Assembly (NCBI GenBank): GCA_937916485.1
Contig: CALFSV010000410.1
Span: 1-10,976, forward strand
Source: an uncultured Paracoccaceae bacterium
GTDB taxonomy: Bacteria > Pseudomonadota > Alphaproteobacteria > Rhodobacterales > Rhodobacteraceae
Direction of reading: 5' to 3'
DNA length: 10,976 bases
Positions within the stretch are counted from its first letter, which is position 1. Every line of letters starts with the position of its first letter. Both the position numbers and the translations under genes were made by a program. A model generated the notes under the pieces. The model worked only from the letters and a program-made list of their open reading frames with translations. It was not told the origin of the DNA and searched no databases. Below, in pieces: positions 1-6,263 of the stretch.

Positions 1-280
1 TGTAGGCCAGCGCGTGCAGTTGCAGCCGCACCTCGTTGTCGCGGAACTTCCGGCACGACAGCCTTGTCCAGCGAAAGGCATGCTTGCCTTCCTTGATGTG
101 CTGTTCGGCGGTGCAGCGCTGGTTGTAGAACCGCACGACCCAGTCGGGGTCCATGGGCATGTTGGTGACGATGAAGCCGACACGCGCAAACAACTCGCCG
201 GGATGCCATTCGACCTTGGCGATCATTCGGCGCGGAAGAACCGTAAGATGTCTCGCGTTGCATACCCTGCGACCACCGGA
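1..280 (-). pseudogene. IS1380-family transposase, C-terminal remnant
   Basis: On the minus strand an open frame of about 93 codons ends in CRKFRDNEVRLQLHALAY at the window edge. It contains the Y-x2-R-x3-E-x6-K signature of IS4-like DDE transposases: Tyr at 125-127, Arg at 116-118, catalytic Glu at 104-106 and Lys at 83-85. The surrounding residues (RRMIAKVEWHPGE, FIVTN, FRWTRLSCR) are what I recognise as the C-terminal part of IS1380 transposases. The frame meets a TGA at 281-283 and resemblance fades near 260. The N-terminal three quarters, with the first catalytic Asp residues, is therefore missing. This makes it a dead, 5'-truncated copy, not an active element. Its true C-terminus lies left of the window. 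It marks an old insertion or recombination edge beside the polysaccharide locus. Confidence 0.82.
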
Positions 281-395
281 TCAAGGACGTTTCGCCAGCC
301 GTCGGCGATTGGGGTCTCTGAATCAGTTTGATCGGCTTGCTTATTGAGGTCTCAATCCCTACTGATCACGCTATGAGCTATGATCGCGGGGTCGG
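281..395. other. Intergenic junction between IS remnant and export gene
   Basis: This short non-coding stretch should hold the promoter of the export gene. It contains a palindrome-like ATTGAG-GT-CTCAAT (343-356), and the hexamer GGTCTC also occurs at 313-318. I find no convincing -35/-10 pair and no good Shine-Dalgarno sequence before the ATG at 396. The point where IS1380 similarity ends (about 260-283) may be the scar of another insertion or deletion, but I cannot identify a second element. Confidence 0.4.
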
Positions 396-1517
396 ATGAG
401 ACGTTTTGCATCATCTATTGGTATGCTTTGTACCTTCTTGATCCTTGCCGCCTGCAGCCTGCCGCGAGGTGCCGGATTCGAAGCCGAAGTTCTGGCAGCC
501 ACACGGGATGAGGCTGGACAGCTTGTCCAAGATTTCGGGGTTGCCCCTGTCACCCGCGAATTCCTGAGCCAATACGCCTCATGGCCAAGTATTGGTGAAA
601 ACCGTCTTGGCTGGATCAACCGCCAGCCCGACGCTCCAAACCGGATTATCGGCCCCGGCGACACTGTCGCGATCACGGTTTGGAACACGGAGACCAATTC
701 CCTCCTGACGGCCCCAAGTCAGCGCTCTGTCAACCTTGGTCCGATCACTGTTTCACCCTCTGGCTTTATCTTCCTGCCTTATATCGAAAACATCCGGATC
801 TCGGGGATGATCCCCGACAGGGCACGTGCGGTTTTGCAGGAACGATTCACCGAAATCATCCCCTCGGCCCAGGTCCAGCTTGAGATGACCGAGGGGCGAC
901 TGAGCACGGTCAGTCTGATTGGGGGCGTCGCGCGCCCCGGGTCCTACCCTCTTGTAGACCAAAGCTACACCATCATGGCCCTCTTGGCCGAGGCCGGTGG
1001 CATCAGCCAGAACCTGAACAACCCGCAGATCAGGCTGGTCCGGGGGGATGGGATCTATGGTACATCGGTAGACCGCCTGCTGTCCTCTCCCGGGCTGGAC
1101 ACCACCCTGCGTGGCGGGGACAAGGTCTTTGTAGAGGCCGATGACCGCTATTTCCTGTCCCTGGGCGCGGCTGGTAGCCAAGCGATCCATAAGTTCCCCA
1201 GAGACAGCGTCAGCGCCCTGGAGGCCATGGCGATCATAGGTGGAATCTCTGCCTCGCGCGCCGATCCACAGGGCATCCTGATCCTGCGTGAATATCCTGC
1301 CTCCGCTCTGCGTCAGGACGGTACCGGGCCCGCCTTCACCCGCACCGTCTTTACCATCGATCTCACCTCGACGGACGGCCTGTTCAGTGCGGGTCAGTTC
1401 CGTATTCGCTCTGGCGATCTGGTCTATGCAACCGAAAGCCCTGTTACAACAGCCCAGACGGTCCTCGGTTTGATCGGTAGCTCGATCGGATTGGGTAATC
1501 AGATCAGCCGTCTCTAA
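396..1517 (+). CDS. Outer-membrane polysaccharide export lipoprotein (OPX, Wza/KpsD-type)
   Basis: This 373-residue protein has a lipoprotein signal peptide: basic MRRF, a hydrophobic stretch, then the lipobox LAAC with the lipidated Cys at residue 20. A polysaccharide-export domain follows at about 82-165, starting at the family motif IIGPGDTVAITVW. A first SLBB domain is at about 170-245 (LIGGVARPGSYPL, AEAGGISQ) and a second at about 252-345 (AIIGGISASRADP). The last 24 residues (TTAQTVLGLIGSSIGLGNQ) could form the amphipathic membrane-spanning helix known in Wza; that is inference. OPX proteins form the outer-membrane channel for capsule or exopolysaccharide and work with an inner-membrane copolymerase, which is not in this window. 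The start at 396 is preferred because a stop lies five codons upstream (381-383) and the next Met (residue 10) would shorten the signal peptide. The ribosome-binding site is weak. Base composition is less GC-rich than in the genes from galE onward. Confidence 0.93.
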   Translation: MRRFASSIGMLCTFLILAACSLPRGAGFEAEVLAATRDEAGQLVQDFGVAPVTREFLSQYASWPSIGENRLGWINRQPDAPNRIIGPGDTVAITVWNTETNSLLTAPSQRSVNLGPITVSPSGFIFLPYIENIRISGMIPDRARAVLQERFTEIIPSAQVQLEMTEGRLSTVSLIGGVARPGSYPLVDQSYTIMALLAEAGGISQNLNNPQIRLVRGDGIYGTSVDRLLSSPGLDTTLRGGDKVFVEADDRYFLSLGAAGSQAIHKFPRDSVSALEAMAIIGGISASRADPQGILILREYPASALRQDGTGPAFTRTVFTIDLTSTDGLFSAGQFRIRSGDLVYATESPVTTAQTVLGLIGSSIGLGNQISRL

Positions 1518-1535
1518 TAGCGTGCTGAAATAGTC

Positions 1536-1586
1536 GGCCGCCCGTTGTCGAATGATTCGGCACATCAATGCAGTCGGGGGGCGGCC
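1536..1586 (+). terminator. Possible stem-loop terminator after the export gene
   Basis: A perfect 8-bp GC-rich stem (1536-1543 with 1579-1586) encloses 35 bases. The loop itself contains a smaller hairpin, TGTCG...CGGCA (about 1546-1562). It begins 18 bases after the export-gene stop, where a 3' structure would be expected. No U tract follows, so any termination would have to be Rho-dependent, or the structure could only stabilise the mRNA 3' end. Confidence 0.3.
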
Positions 1587-1739
1587 ACATCGTTAGAGCC
1601 CGGGTCAATGGGCAAAACAGTTCATCGCATAAGTTCACTAAGAAAGTTGTGCTGCTGCCTGGGGTGAACTGGATAGAATTAGTTTTGGTCTCGGTCGGGC
1701 GCTGACCCGAGGGCTGACACGGGTGGTGTGTCCTTTGGC

Positions 1740-1760
1740 GTATGGTACAGGGACCAATAC
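1740..1760. promoter_or_regulatory. Operator-like inverted repeat upstream of galE
   Basis: GTATGGT, six bases, then ACCAATAC form an imperfect dyad (one bulged base) that ends 33 bases before the galE start. Size and position fit a repressor or activator site, but I recognise no named consensus. A chance repeat of this size is quite possible. Confidence 0.22.
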
Positions 1761-1783
1761 AGAGTGTAATCCGGATCATCGGC

Positions 1784-1789
1784 AGGAGG
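1784..1789 (+). promoter_or_regulatory. Strong ribosome-binding site of galE
   Basis: A perfect AGGAGG lies four bases before the ATG at 1794. This fixes the galE start and suggests efficient translation. Confidence 0.75.
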
Positions 1790-1793
1790 GTTC

Positions 1794-2807
1794 ATGCGGG
1801 TTCTGGTGACGGGAGGGTCGGGCTATATCGGCAGCCACACCTTGGTCGAACTGATGGGTCAGGGGCATGAGGTCTGCGTTGTGGACAGTTATGCCAACGG
1901 ATCGCCTGAGGCGCTGGCCCGTGTGCAGACCCTGTCGAATGGCACGCTTGAGGCCCATGAGGCTGACATCCGCGATACCGATCGGCTCAGCATCATTGCC
2001 CGCGCCTTTGCCCCCGAAGCGGTGGTGCATTTCGCAGGTCTCAAGGCGGTGGGTGAAAGCCAGCGGCAGCCGGTCGAATACTATGACGTGAACATCACCG
2101 GCACCCTGTCCCTGTTGCGGGCGATGGAGGTGGCGGGGTGTCCGCGCATCATCTTTTCCTCCTCGGCCACAGTCTACGGAGAGCCTGTCTACCTGCCTTA
2201 TGACGAGGCGCATCCCACCGCCCCCACCTCGGTCTATGGTCAGACCAAGCGGATGGCTGAACAGATCCTGACCGACTGGGCTGCCGCCCGGCCCGAGGCC
2301 TCGGTGATGCTTTTGCGCTACTTCAACCCGGTGGGCGCCCATCCGTCTGGCCGGATCGGAGAGGATCCGCAAGGCGTGCCCGACAATCTGATGCCCTACC
2401 TGGCCCAGGTGGCCACCGGTCAGCGGCCCTATCTGCAGATCTGGGGCGATGATTACCCCACCCCCGATGGCACTGGCATTCGCGACTACATCCATGTGGT
2501 CGACCTGGCCCGCGCCCATGTGGCGGCCCTGGACCGGACGGTGGCGGTGACGGGGGCAGAGGTGTACAACATCGGCACGGGCCGTGGCAGTTCTGTGCGC
2601 GAGATGCTCGATGCCTTCTCGCGGGCCGTGGGCCGGGATCTGCCCGCCCAGATCATGCCACGCCGCCCCGGCGACATCGCCGAGATGCAGGCTGACGCGA
2701 CCAAGGCCGCCACCCAGCTGCGCTGGAAGGCAGAGTTTGGAATTGACGACATGGTCGCCAGCCTCTGGGCTTGGCAATCGGCTAACCCCAAGGGATATCG
2801 CACATGA
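1794..2807 (+). CDS. galE: UDP-glucose 4-epimerase
   Basis: This extended short-chain dehydrogenase interconverts UDP-glucose and UDP-galactose in the cytoplasm, using bound NAD+. The length (337) matches E. coli GalE (338). The Rossmann motif is TGGSGYIG (Gly7, Gly10, Gly13), and SSSATVYG (122-129) carries the active-site Ser. The catalytic pair is Tyr148 and Lys152 (YGQTK). RYFNPVGAHPSG (175-186) and YPTPDGTGIRDYIHV (221-235) are typical of hexose epimerases. By my alignment the pocket residue equivalent to E. coli Tyr299 and human Cys307 is Met298, so use of UDP-GlcNAc/GalNAc cannot be excluded. A strong Shine-Dalgarno sequence sets the start. The stop overlaps the next start as ATGA, indicating translational coupling with the phosphomannomutase. 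The galactose it makes probably enters the polysaccharide. Confidence 0.96.
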   Translation: MRVLVTGGSGYIGSHTLVELMGQGHEVCVVDSYANGSPEALARVQTLSNGTLEAHEADIRDTDRLSIIARAFAPEAVVHFAGLKAVGESQRQPVEYYDVNITGTLSLLRAMEVAGCPRIIFSSSATVYGEPVYLPYDEAHPTAPTSVYGQTKRMAEQILTDWAAARPEASVMLLRYFNPVGAHPSGRIGEDPQGVPDNLMPYLAQVATGQRPYLQIWGDDYPTPDGTGIRDYIHVVDLARAHVAALDRTVAVTGAEVYNIGTGRGSSVREMLDAFSRAVGRDLPAQIMPRRPGDIAEMQADATKAATQLRWKAEFGIDDMVASLWAWQSANPKGYRT

Positions 2808-4171
2808 CCTCGCTGACCTGTTTCAAGGCCTATGACATTCGCGGCAAGCTTGGCCCCGAGCTGAACCCCGAGATCGCGACCCACATCGGTCGTGCCTTTG
2901 CCGAGGTTCTGGGTGCCTCTCGCGTTGTCATTGGCCGGGACTGCCGGGCTTCATCGCAAGAGCTGATGGAGGCGGTGGTCGAGGGTCTGTTGCTGGCCGG
3001 TGTCGAGGTCCTCGATCTGGGGTTGTGCGGGACCGAAGAGATGTACCATGCCACCACCTATTTCGAGGCGGATGGCGGGATCGAGGTCACCGCCTCGCAC
3101 AATCCGATGGATTACAACGGGATGAAGATGGTGCGCCGGGGATCGGCCCCTCTGGACGCGGCCACCGGTCTTTCGGCGATCCGGGCCCTGGCGGAAAGCG
3201 AGGCCTTCGCCGCGCCGCGCCCGGGCGGGTCTCGAAAGACCGCGACAGGGGCGCGTGAAGCCTATGTAGAGACTGTTTTATCCTTTGTGGACATCCCCGT
3301 CCTGCGTCCCATGACGATCCTGGTCAATGCTGGCAACGGCACGGCAGGACCGACCTTTGACGCCATCGCCGCCGCGCTTGAGGCGCAGGGCGCGCCTCTG
3401 ACCTTCATCCGCCATCACCATGATCCCGACGGGACCTTTCCCAATGGTATCCCCAACCCGCTTCTGCCCGAGAACCAGCCCCTCACAGCCGATGCCGTTG
3501 TGGCGGCGGGGGCTGATGTGGGCGTTGCCTGGGACGGTGATTTCGACCGCTGTTTCCTGTTCGACCGCGAGGGGCTTTTTGTGCCCGGCGAATATGTCGT
3601 GGGCCTGTTGGCGGCGGCCTTTCTGACCCGCGAGCCCGGGGCCAGCATCGTGCATGACCCCCGCATCATCTGGAACACCCAGGATATCGTGACCACGGGC
3701 GGTGGGACGGCCATTCAGGCCCGGACGGGGCATGCATTCCTGAAGCAAGCCCTGCGCGACACAGGCGCGGTCTACGGGGGCGAGATGTCGGCCCACCACT
3801 ATTTCCGCGACTTCATGGCCTGTGACAGCGGGATGATCCCCTGGCTTCTGGTGGCCAGCCTGCTGAGCGCCCAAAACACCAGCCTGGCCGATCTGCTGGC
3901 AGACCGGCGGGCGGCATTCCCGTCGTCGGGTGAGATCAACTACCTGCTCGACGATGCCGAGGCGGCGGTCGACAGGGTCATCGCGGCCCTGGAACCAGAG
4001 GCACAGGGCCGCGATGACACCGACGGAGTTGGCCTCGATTTCGGCACCTGGCGGCTGAACCTGCGCCGCTCCAACACCGAACCCTTGCTGCGCCTGAACG
4101 TCGAGGCGCGGGGTGATGCGGCGCTTGTCACAGTGGGCGTGGCGCGGGTCGAGGCGCTGATCAAGGGCTGA
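2804..4171 (+). CDS. manB: Phosphomannomutase (CpsG/ManB type)
   Basis: This alpha-D-phosphohexomutase converts mannose-6-phosphate to mannose-1-phosphate, the precursor of GDP-mannose and GDP-fucose. At 455 residues it matches the E. coli CpsG/ManB branch (456) in length and in motifs, beginning LTCFKAYDIRGKLG. Visible sites are the phosphoserine loop TASHNPMDYNGMK (Ser98), the metal loop DGDFDRC (244-250), the sugar-binding loop GEMSAHHYFRDF (326-337) and the phosphate-binding loop RRSNTEP (421-427). All key residues are present. Some family members also use glucose phosphates, so phosphoglucomutase side activity is possible. The start overlaps the galE stop by four bases. No mannose-1-phosphate guanylyltransferase (manC) is in the window, so GDP-mannose formation must be encoded elsewhere. 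Its 3' end faces the DUF2793 gene across 16 bases with no visible terminator. Confidence 0.93.
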   Translation: MTSLTCFKAYDIRGKLGPELNPEIATHIGRAFAEVLGASRVVIGRDCRASSQELMEAVVEGLLLAGVEVLDLGLCGTEEMYHATTYFEADGGIEVTASHNPMDYNGMKMVRRGSAPLDAATGLSAIRALAESEAFAAPRPGGSRKTATGAREAYVETVLSFVDIPVLRPMTILVNAGNGTAGPTFDAIAAALEAQGAPLTFIRHHHDPDGTFPNGIPNPLLPENQPLTADAVVAAGADVGVAWDGDFDRCFLFDREGLFVPGEYVVGLLAAAFLTREPGASIVHDPRIIWNTQDIVTTGGGTAIQARTGHAFLKQALRDTGAVYGGEMSAHHYFRDFMACDSGMIPWLLVASLLSAQNTSLADLLADRRAAFPSSGEINYLLDDAEAAVDRVIAALEPEAQGRDDTDGVGLDFGTWRLNLRRSNTEPLLRLNVEARGDAALVTVGVARVEALIKG

Positions 4172-4187
4172 ATACGGTAGGCCTCGC

Positions 4188-5039
4188 TCAGGGCACCACC
4201 CCACGATCGGTCATGCGCCGCCAGTTCGACCCGTCAGAAAACGCCATGACCGCTCCGCCGCTGGCATCGGCCACATAGATCACCGAGCCTGCCCCAAGAC
4301 TGCTGGCCGAGGGCAGGGTCGCCAGGGTATATCCCCCCACCCTCAGCGCGCCGTTGACATGCAAGGGGGCGGTGGGGGCGGTGTTCCAGAGGCCCGCGCA
4401 GGTGCTGGCGGCGGCCAGATAGAGCGCCTCGGTCCAGGTGGCTCCATCGGCGCTGACCTTGACCGAAAAGGCGTCGGTGCCGGCCAGCCCCATCTCGGCC
4501 CGGCCTGACCAGTCGCTCTGGAACAGGAGGCTGGCGGTCTCGGCGGTGCCGGCCTTGTTGATCTTGAGCTGATGGCCCCCCCCCTCATGGGTCAGCAGGA
4601 TGGCGGGGGCGGCGACGGTCAGCCGGTTGGTGGCATCCGCGCTGGCGTTCAGGCCGAGGCTGTCAAGGCTGCCCGCGCCGGCTGCCGCCCCACCGCCTGC
4701 GCCGGCCGTCGTCCAGAGCGTCCCTTCGCGCACCACCAGCGCGGCCTCGTCAATCACCCAGGCCAGCCAGCCCGGCCGGGGGGTGACAAAGGACCAAGCC
4801 CCGTTCTGCCAGATGGCAAGTCGGCCATCCTGCCCACCCCATGCGCCGGTCGCCGCAGATGCCACGATATAGCGCGCCGCCTCGGTCGGGCCCACGGGGG
4901 GCAGGCCAAGCGACCGGCTTTCAACGGCCAGCTGGACGAGGATATCAAGCTGGGCGATGGCGGCATTGTGGGTGACGTGCTTTTGGTTCTGTGATGGTTG
5001 GATTAAGGGCAGCGACAGATGGGACGAGGCCTCGGACAT
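4188..5039 (-). CDS. DUF2793 protein, phage/GTA tail-fibre-like
   Basis: This 283-residue protein starts SEASSHLSLPLIQPSQNQKH and continues with RYIVASAATGAWGGQDG and FVTPRPGWLAWVIDEAAL. I recognise this N-terminal block (about 1-110) as DUF2793. A Gly/Ala-rich hinge (about 111-123) follows. The C-terminal half is rich in Ala, Gly, Ser and Thr, including SLLFQSDWSGRAEMG (170-184), VSADGATWTEAL (195-206) and a closing GSVIYVADASGGAVMAFSDG (251-270). It looks like a beta-rich tail-fibre or receptor-binding module. From memory, DUF2793 proteins occur in Rhodobacterales prophages and as an unlinked tail-fibre protein of gene transfer agents. The biochemical role is unproven. There is no signal peptide. 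GGAG lies six bases before the ATG. Oddities are the opposite orientation to all intact neighbours, the tail-to-tail end 16 bases from manB, and a G9 run in codons 153-155. Confidence 0.85.
   Translation of the reverse strand: MSEASSHLSLPLIQPSQNQKHVTHNAAIAQLDILVQLAVESRSLGLPPVGPTEAARYIVASAATGAWGGQDGRLAIWQNGAWSFVTPRPGWLAWVIDEAALVVREGTLWTTAGAGGGAAAGAGSLDSLGLNASADATNRLTVAAPAILLTHEGGGHQLKINKAGTAETASLLFQSDWSGRAEMGLAGTDAFSVKVSADGATWTEALYLAAASTCAGLWNTAPTAPLHVNGALRVGGYTLATLPSASSLGAGSVIYVADASGGAVMAFSDGSNWRRMTDRGVVP
4576..4584 (-). repeat. Nine-base poly-G run inside the DUF2793 gene
   Basis: The plus strand has nine consecutive C, read as G9 in the gene, within codons for His-Glu-Gly-Gly-Gly-His (residues 151-156). 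Runs of this length are prone to slipped-strand mispairing. One shifted frame continues for about 80 codons to about 4343 before stopping, replacing the C-terminal half of the protein. Whether it varies in the population cannot be seen from one sequence. Confidence 0.6.
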
Positions 5040-5104
5040 TTTGGTCTCCCGGTTGATGAGGGCTGCACAAGGCTCTGTCAGTTGGGCTAAAGTTCTGGAA
5101 CGGC

Positions 5105-5115
5105 ACCGTTACGGT
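5105..5115. promoter_or_regulatory. Short palindrome in the DUF2793/kdsD intergenic region
   Basis: ACCGT-T-ACGGT is a perfect 5+1+5 dyad in the divergent promoter region. It could be an operator, but no regulator is recognised, and a chance occurrence is plausible. Confidence 0.2.
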
Positions 5116-5140
5116 CTCCCGCCGTTCTGGCAACAGGGTA

Positions 5141-5189
5141 GCGGGCAGGTCATCTTGCCCCGCCCATTCGGTTGCAAAGCCAATCGAAT
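5141..5189 (+). promoter_or_regulatory. Tandem hairpins in the kdsD leader
   Basis: Two adjacent stem-loops lie in the likely 5' untranslated region. The first (5141-5163) has about nine pairs, a 4-base loop and one bulge. The second (5166-5189) has nine pairs including one G-U and a 6-base loop. Being only two bases apart, they look like a structured leader, but no known riboswitch or attenuator pattern is visible. Confidence 0.3.
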
Positions 5190-5273
5190 AGGACGAAAGA
5201 GGGCCCAGACCGAGGCCGCGGCCGACGACCGACCAGCGCCGTCACAACAGGGCCGGATCTCCGGCAGCAGGAC

Positions 5274-6254
5274 ATGACACAGAAACCCGCCGTGACCATC
5301 ACTCCCGACACCATCGCCGCGACGGCGGTCCGCGTGCTTGAAATTGAGGGGCAGGCGGTTCTTGACATGACCCGTGCCATCCCGGCCGATTTCGTTGCTG
5401 TTGTAGAGCTGCTTCTGACCCTCAAGGGACGTGTTGTTGTGTCTGGTATGGGCAAGTCGGGCCATATAGGGCGCAAGATTTCCTCGACACTGGCTTCGAC
5501 CGGCACCCCGTCGCACTTTGTCCATCCCGCTGAGGCGAGCCATGGCGATCTTGGCATGGTGACACCCGAGGATGTCTGCATCCTGATTTCCAACTCTGGC
5601 GAGACGTCCGAACTGGGGGATCTGATTGCCCATGCTCGCCGTTTCGGCATTCCACTGATCGGCATTTCGGGCAAAGCCGACAGTACACTAATGAAGGCCG
5701 CCGATTACCGCCTGCTGCTTCCACCCGCGCCCGAGGCCTGCATCATCGGCCTGGCCCCTACCACATCGACGACCCTGACCCTGGCCCTGGGCGATGCCCT
5801 CGCCATCGCGCTGATGGAGCAGAGGGGGTTTGTCAAAGAGCAGTTTCGCACCTTTCATCCCGGTGGCAAACTAGGAGCCCAGCTGGCCACAGTCGCCCAA
5901 CTGATGCACGGCGCGGACGCCACCCCTATCGTCACGCCTGCCACCCCGATGGGAGAAACGCTTCTGACGATGACGGAAAAGGGGTTTGGCATTGCCTGCG
6001 TGGTCGATCAGGGTCGCCTTGTCGGTGTCGTCTCGGATGGTGACCTGCGGCGTAACATGGTTGGTCTTATGGACAGGGTTGCCGGTGACGTGGCCACGGC
6101 AACCCCCAAGACAGTACCACCCCAGATGCTGGCGGTCGAAGCGATGCGAATAATGAATGACAACAAGATCAACGTCCTGGTTGTTGTCGATGTGGTTGGG
6201 ATGGCTGTCGGTGTCCTGCGCATTCACGATTGTCTGCGCGCCGGCGTTGCGTAA
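5274..6254 (+). CDS. kdsD: D-arabinose-5-phosphate isomerase (KdsD/KpsF)
   Basis: This enzyme converts ribulose-5-phosphate to arabinose-5-phosphate, the first committed step to Kdo. From the ATG at 5274 it has 326 residues, against 328 for E. coli KdsD. The SIS domain (about 40-175) has GMGKSGHIGRK and FVHPAEASHGDLGMV. The four catalytic residues known for E. coli KdsD (Lys59, Glu111, Glu152, His193) are all present, shifted by two: Lys61, Glu113, Glu154 and His195. Two CBS domains follow at about 205-265 and 270-326, ending DGDLRR and GVLRIHDCLRAGV. An ATG at 5172 in the same frame would add 34 unrelated residues and is rejected. The AGGA next to the chosen ATG is unusually close (one base), so initiation strength is uncertain. 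It is probably a capsule-linked KpsF copy and leads the operon with kdsB, nine bases downstream. Confidence 0.94.
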   Translation: MTQKPAVTITPDTIAATAVRVLEIEGQAVLDMTRAIPADFVAVVELLLTLKGRVVVSGMGKSGHIGRKISSTLASTGTPSHFVHPAEASHGDLGMVTPEDVCILISNSGETSELGDLIAHARRFGIPLIGISGKADSTLMKAADYRLLLPPAPEACIIGLAPTTSTTLTLALGDALAIALMEQRGFVKEQFRTFHPGGKLGAQLATVAQLMHGADATPIVTPATPMGETLLTMTEKGFGIACVVDQGRLVGVVSDGDLRRNMVGLMDRVAGDVATATPKTVPPQMLAVEAMRIMNDNKINVLVVVDVVGMAVGVLRIHDCLRAGVA

Positions 6255-6263
6255 GGAAGTGCC

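Larger units (their letters stand above)
1518..1793. other. Spacer with several inverted repeats before galE
   Basis: I see no gene in this 276-base, less GC-rich spacer. It holds four inverted repeats. GGCCGCCC (1536-1543) pairs with GGGCGGCC (1579-1586). AGTTCAC (1632-1638) pairs with GTGAACT (1664-1670). CTCGGTC (1690-1696) pairs with GACCCGAG (1704-1711) with one bulge. GTATGGT (1740-1746) pairs with ACCAATAC (1753-1760) with one bulge. None is followed by a T run, so none is a textbook intrinsic terminator. TAGAAT at 1674-1679 resembles a -10 box but lacks a well-spaced -35. The spacer probably separates the export-gene transcript from a galE promoter. Confidence 0.5.
5040..5273. other. 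Divergent intergenic region with clustered inverted repeats
   Basis: This 234-base region separates the start of the DUF2793 gene (leftward) from kdsD (rightward) and should hold both promoters. It contains four dyads: ACCGT-T-ACGGT (5105-5115); GCGGGCAGG-TCAT-CTTGCCCCGC (5141-5163), with a bulge and a G-U pair; ATTCGGTTG-CAAAGC-CAATCGAAT (5166-5189), with one G-U pair; and the palindrome GGCCGCGGCC (5214-5223). GTTCTGG is repeated directly at about 5093 and 5124. The kdsD frame stays open back through 5172, but the extra residues are low-complexity Arg/Gly/Pro and unlike KdsD, so I treat the stretch as leader. No clear sigma-70 boxes are visible. Confidence 0.5.

Noticed and set aside
14..331. 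Open frame of 105 codons on the + strand at the left edge
   Set aside because: It lies antisense to the recognisable IS1380 transposase frame and its product matches no family I know. The minus-strand reading carries the Y-x2-R-x3-E-x6-K motif.
1647..1679. Possible sigma-70 promoter (TTGTGC and TAGAAT) before galE
   Set aside because: The two boxes are 21 bases apart, outside the usual 16-19, and the -35 match is poor.
1504..1779. Minus-strand open frame covering the spacer before galE
   Set aside because: The product has no recognisable domain, no good start context and a composition typical of random frames. The region is better explained as a control spacer.
1776..2777. Long minus-strand open frame opposite galE
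   Set aside because: It is a GC-rich shadow of galE. Its His/Gly/Arg-rich translation has no motif, whereas galE in the other strand is complete.
1683..5048. Shared TTTTGGTCTC at 1683-1692 and 5039-5048 as a regulatory repeat
   Set aside because: The second copy is simply the ribosome-binding site and start region of the DUF2793 gene read on the opposite strand, and the flanks do not match. Chance is likely.
5172..5273. N-terminal extension of kdsD from an upstream ATG
   Set aside because: The 34 added residues are Arg/Gly/Pro-rich, unlike KdsD. Starting at 5274 gives the family length, with the catalytic residues offset by only two from E. coli.
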